A stretch of DNA of 52,824 bases from an uncultured Bacilli bacterium (lineage in GTDB: Bacteria; Bacillota_I; Bacilli_A; RF39; UBA660): the NCBI GenBank assembly GCA_934149515.1, contig CAKPFD010000008.1:1-52824 (forward strand). The letters run 5' to 3'. Position numbers and translations under genes: made by a program. A model generated the notes under the pieces. It ran no database searches and had not been told where the DNA came from. It was given only the letters and a program-made list of their open reading frames with translations. Of this stretch, positions 15,978 to 24,134 are shown one piece after another (within the stretch, counting starts at the first letter, position 1; each line of letters begins with the position of its first letter).

Positions 15978-16745
15978 ATGGAAAACTTAAATACAATATT
16001 GATGGAACTTGGTATATCCAAAGTCAGATTAGCGAAATATTTAGGTGTTTCAAGACAAATGTTATATAACTATTTGGCAATGAATTCCCTTAGCGAATGG
16101 CCAAAAGAAAAGGCTGTTAAATTATTAATGTTATTAAATATAGATTCTGAAGAAAAACTTTCTACAATTACTATTGATGGTGATTATATTATCGAAGTAG
16201 AAACTAGATTAAATGAAGGTGTCAGAGATTTTTCTAATCGTGAAGTACTAGCTGACTTAAAAGGTTTTAGTAAAAGAGATCAAGAGTTATTGTCTGATAT
16301 TATTAATCTATTGAAAGAAAAATTAGCAGATGATAAAACTAAAAAAACTTATTATTCTTATGTTTACTTATACCATTATTTACAATCTATGGAAACGGCT
16401 GATGAATTGAGTTATATATTGGCATATATGTCTAAATCAATGGGATTTACTGCACCTTTAGAGTTCGCTTTTGATTCTGATAAGCAGTTTATATTTGAAA
16501 GCATTCTATTCTCGGCTATCACTTTATATCATAATGGTGGTGCTTCAAAAAGTAGAATTGCTGAAACGCACCGTCGATTCGTCCAAGATATTGCCCGTAA
16601 AAAGGAAGAAAAATTAAGTCGTACACAGGAATTAAATACTGCTAAAGTACAAGCTTTACGCGAACTTGGTTATAATACAATTAATGATGCTAACGCGAAA
16701 GAAGTACTTGAAAAAATTGCAGAAATTCAATCTAGAAAAGTTTAA
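15978..16745 (+). CDS. HTH DNA-binding protein of unknown function
   Basis: The protein is 255 residues long. The N terminus is a Cro/XRE-like helix-turn-helix (about residues 3-50: ILMELGISKVRLAKYLGVSR, then QMLYNYLAMNSLSEWPKEKA). Next comes a beta-rich linker, then a helical region. Residues 185-220 contain GGASKSRIAETHRRFVQDIA, whose SKSRIAE could be a second helix-turn-helix. It is probably a transcription regulator, but target and signal are unknown. The ATG at 15978 has GGAGGATG upstream; an ATG at 15957 is in the promoter. Its promoter overlaps an inverted repeat, and a palindrome follows the gene, so autoregulation is possible. Confidence 0.75.
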   Translation: MENLNTILMELGISKVRLAKYLGVSRQMLYNYLAMNSLSEWPKEKAVKLLMLLNIDSEEKLSTITIDGDYIIEVETRLNEGVRDFSNREVLADLKGFSKRDQELLSDIINLLKEKLADDKTKKTYYSYVYLYHYLQSMETADELSYILAYMSKSMGFTAPLEFAFDSDKQFIFESILFSAITLYHNGGASKSRIAETHRRFVQDIARKKEEKLSRTQELNTAKVQALRELGYNTINDANAKEVLEKIAEIQSRKV

Positions 16746-17404
16746 GTGAATCTGTTTACTTTACGTAAAGTGAAAAATAGGGGAGATCTTACTCTTCTTT
16801 TTTTATACTTTCTATGGTATTCTGGGTATAAATATGTATGTAATAAGACAACCCATCGTCTTGGTTTTGAATTTGTTAATTGTTTTCTTATATTTTAGAA
16901 TATAAGTACTTATTCATTAGAATAATAAATAGATGAATAAACGAATTATTAGTATTTAATAAAAATAAAATTAATTTATCGAAATTTAAATTTAAACAAA
17001 AAATAATTTATAAAATAGTATAATATTTTACGGAAATTATCATTAGTTAACATAATATCTATTATGAGAAGTAGTGTAAATTGTAAAATCTGGTTAATAA
17101 TTATAAATCATCATTGATAATTTGTAGAATTCATAAACATATAATTATTTATTGTTATATTGTTTTAAATTTGTTTAATTAATGCTAATGGTTTTATAGT
17201 TTACTTATTGGTTTGCATATATAACATTAAATAATGTATATAATATGTATAACCATATATTTATATATTAATATTTCTTTTAATTAAGTTAATAGTTAAT
17301 AATTATTAATAAAATAACGTAATATAATTAAGATAAGAATATATTTTTTTGTATATCTCTCCCCTTTTTGTACATAATAAGTAGGGAAGGAGAAGAGTAG
17401 AAAA
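16746..17404. other. 660-bp extremely AT-rich gap, no gene seen
   Basis: I find no coding frame of useful length with a ribosome site on either strand. The first 80 bases hold a perfect palindrome ACTTTACGTAAAGT (16758-16771) and a pyrimidine run that may end the HTH gene. From about 16900 to 17350 the sequence is almost only A and T, far more than any other spacer in the window, with many short inverted repeats but no T-box, tRNA or other RNA I recognise. The last 60 bases carry CTCTCCCC (17358-17365), facing the purine-rich ribosome site of the DUF1540 gene. Confidence 0.6.
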
Positions 17405-17599
17405 ATGACAAAGAAACAGAAAATTAAATGTAATGTGGAAAATTGTAAACATCAAGATTGTGATTCTAATACTTGTTGTTTAGATGAAATTTGTGTTGGT
17501 TGCGATTGTCCTAATAATGATAAGGCAAAAACAGAAGATCAAACTATTTGTTGCAATTCTGAATGTGATTGTACAAAAGAAGAAAACAGTGAAGAGTAG
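17405..17599 (+). CDS. cysteine-rich DUF1540-type protein
   Basis: This is a 64-residue hydrophilic protein with 12 cysteines (9, 14, 19, 24, 25, 30, 33, 35, 49, 50, 54, 56), beginning MTKKQKIKCNVENCKHQDCD. The C-x4-C-x4-C spacing followed by the CxxC/CxC cluster fits the DUF1540 family, small Firmicute proteins of unknown function thought to bind metal; a metallothionein-like role is an inference. A purine-rich GGGAAGGAGAAG ribosome site precedes the ATG. Its last codons and stop lie inside the terminator hairpin shared with deoB. Confidence 0.75.
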   Translation: MTKKQKIKCNVENCKHQDCDSNTCCLDEICVGCDCPNNDKAKTEDQTICCNSECDCTKEENSEE

Positions 17600-17620
17600 A
17601 GAATGCTCTTTACTGTTTTT
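17583..17620. terminator. bidirectional terminator DUF1540/deoB
   Basis: AAAACAGTGAAGAG (17583-17596) pairs with CTCTTTACTGTTTT (17606-17619): a 14-bp stem with one G-T pair and U runs on both strands. The stop codon of the DUF1540 gene sits in the loop, and the deoB stop overlaps its edge. Confidence 0.88.
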
Positions 17621-18788
17621 AGTTTAAATCTTTTAATATACTCTCCCCTATTTCTGGCATTGGTATTTCGAAGTTTTCAGCAATGGTAGCACCAATGCAA
17701 GCAAGCGTTTGAAATGGTTCTAGTCTTTTGGGTTCACGGAAATTTCTACTATACAAGATTACTGGAACATTTTCTCTTGTATGGTCGCATCCTCTAAATG
17801 TTGGATCGTTTCCATGATCTGCTGTTATAATTAATAAATCCTCTGTTTCTAATTTATTTAATAGCATTGGTATTTCAACGTCTAATTCTTCAATTGCTTT
17901 TGCATACCCTTCGACATCTCTTTGGTGACCATATAAGCTATCAAATTCGCATAAATTAACCATACATAGTCCTGTAAAATTTTTATCCATAATATTAGTT
18001 AATTTGTTAATAGCATCTTTATTTGAACTTGCTTTTAAGGTTTTGTTAATTCCGTTTTCACCAAAGATATCATTAATTTTTCCAATAGCAATCACATTGT
18101 ATGAATTTTCTGCTAGTTCATCTAAGATCGTTTTTTTCTCTGGATGAATAGGATAATCTTTTCTACCAGCGTTATTTAGTTTAAATTTGCCATTTTTCCC
18201 AGTAAAAGGTCTTGCAATTACTCTACCTACTAACCATTTATCCTGTTTCGTGATTTCCCTTACCTTTTCACAATATTGATATAATTGCTCTGCTGATATG
18301 ACATCTTCATGAGCAGCAATTTGTAAGTCAGAATCTGCTGATGTGTAGACAATTAATGAACCGTAATTTAATTGCCTTTCTCCTAGTTCATTAATAATCG
18401 CATTATCATTGCTACATTTATTACCAATTACTCTACGACCAGTAATTTTTTCGATTTCATCTATTAATTCTATTGGAAATCCATGCTCATTAAATGTTTT
18501 GAATGGCATATTAGACATTATTCCCATCATTTCATAGTGACCTGCTAATGTGTCTTTTCCTATATTATTAGGTTTTGCAATTGTATAATAAGCATCGACA
18601 TTTTTATTTTCATCCATATTCAAAGTGTTTAAAAATCCTATTTTTGCAAGATTTGGAATAAATAAATTGTAATTTTCTTTGATGTGTCCTAGGGTATTGC
18701 AACCACTATCACCGTAGTTGGCAGCATCGCTTGCCTCCCCTACTCCTAAAGAATCTAATACCATCAAAAATATTCGTTTAAATTTCAT
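17619..18788 (-). CDS. deoB: phosphopentomutase
   Basis: DeoB interconverts ribose (or deoxyribose) 1-phosphate and 5-phosphate, linking nucleoside salvage to the pentose phosphate pathway. Seen: alkaline-phosphatase-fold metal motifs: N-terminal FLMVLDSLGVGEASDAANYG with the GDSGCNTLGH catalytic Thr region, a substrate region with LAGHYEMMGI, and C-terminal LIITADHGNDPTFRGCDHTR followed by NVPVI. At 389 residues it is full length. Its start codon lies inside the 3' end of xerD (11-base overlap), and its AAAGGAG ribosome site is xerD coding sequence. xerD-deoB is the same pair as ripX-drm in B. subtilis. Confidence 0.96.
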   Translation of the reverse strand: MKFKRIFLMVLDSLGVGEASDAANYGDSGCNTLGHIKENYNLFIPNLAKIGFLNTLNMDENKNVDAYYTIAKPNNIGKDTLAGHYEMMGIMSNMPFKTFNEHGFPIELIDEIEKITGRRVIGNKCSNDNAIINELGERQLNYGSLIVYTSADSDLQIAAHEDVISAEQLYQYCEKVREITKQDKWLVGRVIARPFTGKNGKFKLNNAGRKDYPIHPEKKTILDELAENSYNVIAIGKINDIFGENGINKTLKASSNKDAINKLTNIMDKNFTGLCMVNLCEFDSLYGHQRDVEGYAKAIEELDVEIPMLLNKLETEDLLIITADHGNDPTFRGCDHTRENVPVILYSRNFREPKRLEPFQTLACIGATIAENFEIPMPEIGESILKDLN

Positions 18789-19692
18789 TTTTATCTCCTT
18801 TTTTTGCTCTTGGGTGATTTTCTAAATAATCAGCCTTTATTTTATCATTTGTAATATGCGTATAAATTTTAGTAGTAGAAATGTCAGAGTGTCCTAATAA
18901 TAGCTGAATACTTCTTAAATCTGCTCCCCCTTCTAGTAAATGAGTGGCAAAGGAATGCCTTAAAGAATGGGGAGATATTGTATCATTTAAGCCTTTACTT
19001 CTTAACAATTGTTTTAAGTTCTTAAAAAATCCTTGTCTTGAAATACCAGCACCTCTTGCGTTTAAAAACAACATTTCACAAGATTTATTTTTGCTAAGGC
19101 TTTGTCTTTGATTAAGATATAATTGTAAATAGTAACTTGCTGTTTCTCCTAAGGGAACCATTCGTTCTTTGCTACCTTTTCCTTTAATTCTGATAATTGC
19201 ATTATCAAAATCAATGTCATAAATGGTTAAATTAATAAGCTCTGATACTCTTAATCCACCGCCATACATCAATTCTAGCATAGCTTTGTTTCGATAGTCA
19301 AATGGTGTTTTTAACTCAATGGCTAGAAGCTTCTCAACTTCTTCTAGGGAAAGACATGTTGGTAAAGTTTTTTTAGTTTTAGGTCGATCGATTGATTCCG
19401 TTGGGCAAGTTTTGGTTTGGTGTTCTTTTTCTAGATACTGATGAAAATTATGAATCGTTGTTAACTTATGAGCAATAGTTTTGGGATTTTCTTGTTTCTT
19501 AGAACAATATTTTAAAAAATCTTCTATATCTGTTTGGGTGATGGCTTCGATTGTTGTGATATTTTTTTCTTCTTTTAAATATGTAAGATATCTATTCAAT
19601 TCATATTGGTAAGACTTCCTAGTGTTTAGTGATAGTCCCTTTTCATATTCACAATAGTTAATAAAATTTTCTTTAGCAACTGTTAATTCCAT
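18778..19692 (-). CDS. xerD: site-specific tyrosine recombinase XerD
   Basis: XerC/XerD resolve chromosome dimers at dif at the septum. Seen: an N-terminal SAM-like core-binding domain (1-105) and a catalytic domain with R148 in GGGLRVSEL, K172, H242 and R245 in HSLRHSFATHLLEGG, H268 in LLGHSDISTT, and the nucleophile Y277, so all catalytic residues are present. Length is 304. The start is ATG 19692 with GAAGGGAG upstream; the frame continues open to 19722, but that stretch covers the promoter. I prefer XerD over XerC because it precedes deoB, as in B. subtilis; a phage integrase is unlikely given length and context. Confidence 0.93.
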   Translation of the reverse strand: MELTVAKENFINYCEYEKGLSLNTRKSYQYELNRYLTYLKEEKNITTIEAITQTDIEDFLKYCSKKQENPKTIAHKLTTIHNFHQYLEKEHQTKTCPTESIDRPKTKKTLPTCLSLEEVEKLLAIELKTPFDYRNKAMLELMYGGGLRVSELINLTIYDIDFDNAIIRIKGKGSKERMVPLGETASYYLQLYLNQRQSLSKNKSCEMLFLNARGAGISRQGFFKNLKQLLRSKGLNDTISPHSLRHSFATHLLEGGADLRSIQLLLGHSDISTTKIYTHITNDKIKADYLENHPRAKKGDKNEI

Positions 19693-19710
19693 TTGTTTCA
19701 CTCCCTTCTT

Positions 19711-19739
19711 ATTATATAGCAAAAGAAGTACTTTGTAAA
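19711..19739 (-). promoter_or_regulatory. xerD-deoB promoter
   Basis: Minus strand: TTTACA (19734-19739), 17-base spacer, TATAAT (19711-19716). The -35 occupies the same bases as the -35 of the opposite tmcAL promoter. Confidence 0.8.
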
Positions 19740-19760
19740 AGAGAACAATTGTGATATAAT
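19733..19760 (+). promoter_or_regulatory. tmcAL-gmk promoter
   Basis: TTGTAA (19733-19738), 16-base spacer, TATAAT (19755-19760). It shares TGTAA with the divergent xerD -35, so polymerase could probably bind only one of the two at a time. Confidence 0.78.
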
Positions 19761-19795
19761 GACTATACCTTTTTCTTAAATGGAGGTGATACGGA

Positions 19796-20956
19796 TTGAA
19801 AAGTGTTGGTATTATTGCAGAATATAATCCTTTTCATAATGGTCATTTATATCATATTAATAAAGTAAAGCAAATGTTTCCTGATGCTGTTATTGTTTTA
19901 GTGCTTGGTGGTAATTTTACACAGCGTGGGGATGTTTCTATTCTTGATAAACAAGAAAAAACAAAGATAGCTTTGCTTGCTGGAGTAGATCTTGTCGTGG
20001 AACTTCCTTTTGCTTTTTCTACTGGTAGTGCAGATATTTTTGCTAAGGGAGCGATTGAAATATTACAAGCTTTACAAGTAGATGCTATTGTTTTTGGTAG
20101 TGAAACAAATGATTTAGAAGGTATGCAAAAGTTAGTAGATGCTCAATTGCATTGTAAGGAATTTCCGTCGATTGTTCAAGTCTATTTACGAAGTGGTTGT
20201 AATTATCCCACAGCTTTGTCATTAGCTTTAAAGGATATAACGGGAAAAAGTTATTCACTTCCTAATGATTTGCTTGCCATTAGTTATTTAAAGGCAATTA
20301 GTGATAATCATTATCCAATTCAATGTCATAGTATCCTTCGGGTAAATAATTATCATGAAGCTGATTCTACATTATCTTGTGTTTCTGCTACGACGATTCG
20401 TTCAAGATTACAACAACACTTAGATGTTTCTTATCAAGTGCCTAGTTTTGTTTATCCTTTTTTGCCAATGAAGCCACCAACAATAGATGATTATTTTGCT
20501 TATTGTAAGTATAAGATTATTAGTGAAGATAATTTAGAACGTTATGTGTTAGTGGATAGTGGTATTGCTTTTAAATTAAAACAAGTGATAATGACATGCG
20601 ATACATTTTCTCAATTGATAGAAAAATTGAAAAGTAGAAATGTTACTTATAATCGCCTATCTAGAATGCTTTTATATATTTTATGTGGTTATACAAAGGA
20701 GTATCAAAAAGAATTTCAACATGTTACTTATTTGCGATTGCTTGGATTTAGTGCTTTAGGACAGCGTTATTTAAACGAAAAAAAGAAAGGGATAACAATA
20801 CCTATTATTAGTAAATTCAAGCGTGAAAAGCCTTTTATGCTTGCTTTTGAGTATCGAGTAACGATGATTTATGCACTTGCTTTTGAAAAAGTGAGACAAA
20901 GAACTATCATAGAACAAGAATTAAAATGTTTTCCAATAAGAAAGGAGTCTTTATAA
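19796..20956 (+). CDS. tmcAL: tRNA(Met) cytidine acetate ligase TmcAL (YlbM)
   Basis: TmcAL makes N4-acetylcytidine at wobble C34 of elongator tRNA-Met, using acetate and ATP. Seen: a nucleotidyltransferase fold with GIIAEYNPFHNGHLYHINKV (the HNGH nucleotide motif), VLGGNFTQRGDVSILDK, VVELPFAFSTGSADIFAKGA and FGSET, then SLPNDLLAISYLKAI and a helical C-terminal domain. At 386 residues it is full length. The start is the TTG at 19796, with GGAGGTGAT 5 bases upstream; no ATG offers as good a site. Its substrate, elongator tRNA-Met, is also encoded in this window (41453). gmk starts 2 bases after its stop. Confidence 0.93.
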   Translation: MKSVGIIAEYNPFHNGHLYHINKVKQMFPDAVIVLVLGGNFTQRGDVSILDKQEKTKIALLAGVDLVVELPFAFSTGSADIFAKGAIEILQALQVDAIVFGSETNDLEGMQKLVDAQLHCKEFPSIVQVYLRSGCNYPTALSLALKDITGKSYSLPNDLLAISYLKAISDNHYPIQCHSILRVNNYHEADSTLSCVSATTIRSRLQQHLDVSYQVPSFVYPFLPMKPPTIDDYFAYCKYKIISEDNLERYVLVDSGIAFKLKQVIMTCDTFSQLIEKLKSRNVTYNRLSRMLLYILCGYTKEYQKEFQHVTYLRLLGFSALGQRYLNEKKKGITIPIISKFKREKPFMLAFEYRVTMIYALAFEKVRQRTIIEQELKCFPIRKESL

Positions 20957-20958
20957 TA

Positions 20959-21648
20959 ATGAAATCAATGGTAAAAACTAAAAAACAGGGTTTATTAATT
21001 GTCATATCTGGTCCTTCTGGATGTGGTAAAAATAGTGTGATACAACAATTGTTATCTATACAACCAAATTGCTGGGTTTCTATTTCTTGTACTAGTAGAG
21101 AACCAAGAGGTACGGAGGAAAATGGTGTGCAATACTATTTCTTGTCAAAGAAGGAGTTTGAGGAAGAAATTTCTAAGGATGCTTTCTTGGAATATGCAAT
21201 GTATGCAGGGAATTATTATGGAACCCCTAAAAAGTATATTCAACAACATTTAGATAATGGTGAAGATGTTATTTTAGAAATAGAAATTCAAGGTGCTTTA
21301 AAGATAAAAGAAAAAATTAAAGAAGCAGTATTTATCTTTATTATGCCACCTTCTATGCAAGAATTAAAAAGAAGATTAGAAGCTAGAAAAACAGAAGATC
21401 AAGAAAAAATTGATATGCGTTTCAAAAGAGCATATGAAGAAATAAATGAAGTTAGTAAGTACAACTATGTTGTTGTTAATGATGAAATTGATCTTGCAGC
21501 TAATAAAATTCAAGCAATACTGAATGCAGAAAGATGCAGAGTTGATCGTATTGAAGAAGTTTATTTAAATACTGAAGAAGAACGTCTACACGAAAAATTA
21601 TTAGAAGATAAAAAAGAGTTTTCTAATGAGGAGATTTCCTTAAATTAG
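20959..21648 (+). CDS. gmk: guanylate kinase
   Basis: Phosphorylates GMP/dGMP to GDP/dGDP with ATP. Seen: P-loop VISGPSGCGKNSVIQQL; the GMP-binding region SISCTSREPRGTEENGVQYY with FLSKKEFEE; YGTPKKYIQQHLDNGEDVIL; and a lid region RLEARKTEDQEKIDMRFKRA. After the P-loop Lys the residue is Asn rather than the usual Gly or Ser. Length 229 is slightly long, because of an acidic Lys/Glu C-terminal tail. The start is ATG 20959, with AAAGGAG 11 bases upstream inside tmcAL; ATG 20968 is an alternative. The frame is open to 20926, but that overlaps tmcAL. It is followed by a hairpin terminator. Confidence 0.95.
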   Translation: MKSMVKTKKQGLLIVISGPSGCGKNSVIQQLLSIQPNCWVSISCTSREPRGTEENGVQYYFLSKKEFEEEISKDAFLEYAMYAGNYYGTPKKYIQQHLDNGEDVILEIEIQGALKIKEKIKEAVFIFIMPPSMQELKRRLEARKTEDQEKIDMRFKRAYEEINEVSKYNYVVVNDEIDLAANKIQAILNAERCRVDRIEEVYLNTEEERLHEKLLEDKKEFSNEEISLN

Positions 21649-21667
21649 AAGAAAATATTTGCAAATC

Positions 21668-21694
21668 AAAAAAAGCCCTTAAATGAGCTTTTTT
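21668..21694. terminator. bidirectional terminator gmk/pyk
   Basis: AAAAAAGC (21669-21676) pairs with GCTTTTTT (21687-21694) with a 10-base loop; A/T runs allow it to act for gmk and for convergent pyk. Confidence 0.75.
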
Positions 21695-21706
21695 ATTTTG
21701 TATTAA

Positions 21707-23119
21707 TTAATCAATAACTTCAATCTTCATTAAATTAGTTGTTCTAGATACTGCATTGTTAGGGAATCCGCCAGTAGTAACTACGATATCTCCACTTACT
21801 AATTCAGTATAATCTTTAGCGCAAGCAACACTCTTTGTAAGAACTTCATCAGTTGAATTACAAACTGGTAATAATGCTGGATAAACACCCCAGTTTAATG
21901 CTAAACGACGTCCTGTTTTTTCATCAGGTACTAAAGCAAGAATTGTTGCTTTTGGCTTTAAGTTACTAATTACTCTAGCTGTTGAACCACTGATTGTAGC
22001 AGCACAGATTAATTTAGCATTAAGTCTTTTTGTTGTGTCAACTACAGCATCAGCAATAGCAGATTGAGCATCTACTACTCTTTCATCTTTTTCAGAATAA
22101 TGGAATTCTGCATATTTTTCAGCTGTTTCACAAATTTTTGCCATAGCAGCAACCGTTTCAATTGGATGTTTTCCAACAGTAGTTTCGCCACTTAACATAA
22201 CAGCATCAGTTCCATCAAATACAGCATTAGCAATATCACTAGTTTCTGCTCTTTTTGGACGGTTATTTTCCATCATTGTTTCAAGCATTTCTGTAGCAAC
22301 AATAGCAATCTTTCCAAGTTTTCTACAAGTTGCTATCATTTGTTTTTGAACAATAGGTAACATTTCACTAGGAATTTCTGTACCTAAATCACCTCTTGCT
22401 ACCATCACACCGTCTGATACTTCTAGAATTGATTCTAAGTTTTTAATACCTAAATCACTTTCAATCTTACAAATGATTTGTAAGTCTTCTCTATTATGTT
22501 GTTTTAAGATTTCTTTGATTTCTAGAACATCTTCTTTACAAGATACGAATGATAATGCTAGATATTCTCCACCATTTGTGCAAGCATATTCGATATCTTT
22601 TTTATCTAATTCACTTACATAAGGGATATTTAACTTAACTCCTGGAACACTCATACTCTTTCTGTTTCCTAAAGTTCCACCAGCGATAACTTTACAAGTA
22701 ACACCGTCATCTTCTTTACTGATAACTTCAAGTTTCATTTTAGCATTTTCAAGTAAAATAAAGTCGCCAACAGATAAACTATCAATAGCTTCTGGATGGT
22801 TAACTGAAAATCTTTCAGCAGTTCCAAGTACTTCTTCTTTAACCATACGAATTGTATTACCATTAACTAATTCAATAGAGTCGTTTTCTAACATGCCACT
22901 TCTGAATTCGGGGCCTTTCGTATCCCATAATATTGCTATAGACTTACCAGTTCTTTTTCTAACTTCGCGAACTGAAGCGATAGCTTTATCTCTTTCTTCA
23001 ATTGTTGCATGGGTAAAATTAATTCTAGCAACATTCATACCTGCTAAAACCATTTGTTCCATTACATCGGCTTCATTAGATGCAGGTCCAATACTACAAA
23101 CTATTTTTGTCTTTTTCAT
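21707..23119 (-). CDS. pyk: pyruvate kinase
   Basis: Converts PEP and ADP to pyruvate and ATP, the last step of glycolysis. Seen: MKKTKIVCSIGPASNEADVM at the N terminus, the NFTHA substrate-binding region, ILWDTKGPEFR, the metal/active-site stretch ICKIESDLGIKNL with VARGDLGTEIP, and the signature-adjacent ATEMLETMMENNRPKRAETSD. The C-terminal domain ends at residue 470 with no extra PEP-utiliser domain, unlike the long Bacillus enzyme. GAGGAGTG precedes the ATG. It is a single gene with its own promoter. Confidence 0.97.
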   Translation of the reverse strand: MKKTKIVCSIGPASNEADVMEQMVLAGMNVARINFTHATIEERDKAIASVREVRKRTGKSIAILWDTKGPEFRSGMLENDSIELVNGNTIRMVKEEVLGTAERFSVNHPEAIDSLSVGDFILLENAKMKLEVISKEDDGVTCKVIAGGTLGNRKSMSVPGVKLNIPYVSELDKKDIEYACTNGGEYLALSFVSCKEDVLEIKEILKQHNREDLQIICKIESDLGIKNLESILEVSDGVMVARGDLGTEIPSEMLPIVQKQMIATCRKLGKIAIVATEMLETMMENNRPKRAETSDIANAVFDGTDAVMLSGETTVGKHPIETVAAMAKICETAEKYAEFHYSEKDERVVDAQSAIADAVVDTTKRLNAKLICAATISGSTARVISNLKPKATILALVPDEKTGRRLALNWGVYPALLPVCNSTDEVLTKSVACAKDYTELVSGDIVVTTGGFPNNAVSRTTNLMKIEVID

Positions 23120-23150
23120 TTGCTACACACTCCTCTTTCAAACAGTAATA

Positions 23151-23179
23151 ATTATACTACAAAATTTAACATTTGAAAA
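23151..23179 (-). promoter_or_regulatory. pyk promoter
   Basis: Minus strand: TTTTCA (23174-23179), 17-base spacer, TATAAT (23151-23156). Confidence 0.7.
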
Positions 23180-23300
23180 GAAAAAATTGCTTTGATAGCG
23201 TAAATTTGCTTGGAGTATTAAGATTATTTATAATTATTGTTGAAATTAATTCCATATGTCATTGTTTTCTAGTATAAATTGCCATTTTTATAAAACTTTC

Positions 23301-24113
23301 TCAATTTTGACAGTTTGGACAGTAATAGGTTCCTCTTCCGTTTATTTTTATTTTTACTACTTTGCTTTTACAAACTGGGCATATTTTTTGTCCGTGAATA
23401 GCTAATTCGTTTTGAAATAATCCGTGTACTCCTTCACTTGATTCAAAGCTTTTAATTGTTGTTCCGCCTTTCGCAATGGCTTTGGTTAAGATAATTTTTG
23501 TGTTTTTAATGATTTCTTCTGCTTCTTTTTTAGTGATTTCTTCTGCTTTGGTCAATGGGTTAAGATGGCTATAAAACAAAATTTCATCATCGTAGATATT
23601 TCCAATTCCTGCAATAATATGTTGATCAAGCAAGGTGGTTTTGATTGGTTGTTTTTTCTTTTGAAACATTTTTAATAGATAATCTGATGTTAAATTTTCA
23701 TCATCAAATTCATATCCTAATTGATTTAAAGGTGGTAGATGAAATACTTCTTTTTTATCTAGAAGTATCATCTTACCAAATTTTCTAACGTCATGAAAAC
23801 GCATATCGGTTTTATCTTTAAAAGTAAATACAACGTGTTCATGTTTTGAATTTTTTACTGTTTCATCTCGAAAATAAAATCTTCCTTCCATTCGCAAGTG
23901 AACTAATAAGGCGTTATTCGTCAGGAAGATGACAATCCACTTCCCTTTGGTGGTAATGGATTCGATGGTTTGATTTTTCATCTTTTGGATAAAACTATTT
24001 GTATCACCTACAACTGTATTATCCCAGTAGACGTTTACATGATCAATTGTTTTTCCAACGATTTTCTTTTCTAGAGTTTTACTTACTGTTATTACTTCTG
24101 GTTTTTCTGGCAT
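23301..24113 (-). CDS. mutM: formamidopyrimidine-DNA glycosylase (Fpg/MutM)
   Basis: Excises 8-oxoguanine and ring-opened purines and nicks the abasic site. Seen: N-terminal PE (catalytic Pro and Glu after Met removal) in MPEKPEVITV, where the family more usually has MPELPEVETV; the helix-two-turn-helix region TTLLDQHIIAGIGNIYDDEI; GGTTIKSFESSEGVHGLFQN; and a C-terminal zinc finger with four cysteines in CPVCKSK...YYCPNC. Length 270 is normal. It lies 21 bases after polA on the same strand, a common Firmicute pairing (polA-mutM-coaE). No coaE follows here. Confidence 0.95.
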   Translation of the reverse strand: MPEKPEVITVSKTLEKKIVGKTIDHVNVYWDNTVVGDTNSFIQKMKNQTIESITTKGKWIVIFLTNNALLVHLRMEGRFYFRDETVKNSKHEHVVFTFKDKTDMRFHDVRKFGKMILLDKKEVFHLPPLNQLGYEFDDENLTSDYLLKMFQKKKQPIKTTLLDQHIIAGIGNIYDDEILFYSHLNPLTKAEEITKKEAEEIIKNTKIILTKAIAKGGTTIKSFESSEGVHGLFQNELAIHGQKICPVCKSKVVKIKINGRGTYYCPNCQN

Positions 24114-24134
24114 ATGGATTCCTTTCTTGTATTT

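Noticed and set aside
16746..17404. Replication origin or terminus in the AT-rich gap
   Set aside because: No DnaA boxes (TTATCCACA-like) and no dnaA, dnaN or dif-like sequence nearby.
17405..17599. Metallothionein
   Set aside because: Twelve cysteines in 64 residues invite this, but the spacing fits DUF1540, whose function is unknown; no His/Cys pattern of a characterised metallothionein is present.
18778..19692. Phage integrase from a mobile island
   Set aside because: Length, all catalytic motifs and the adjacent deoB fit chromosomal XerD; there are no phage genes or attachment repeats nearby.
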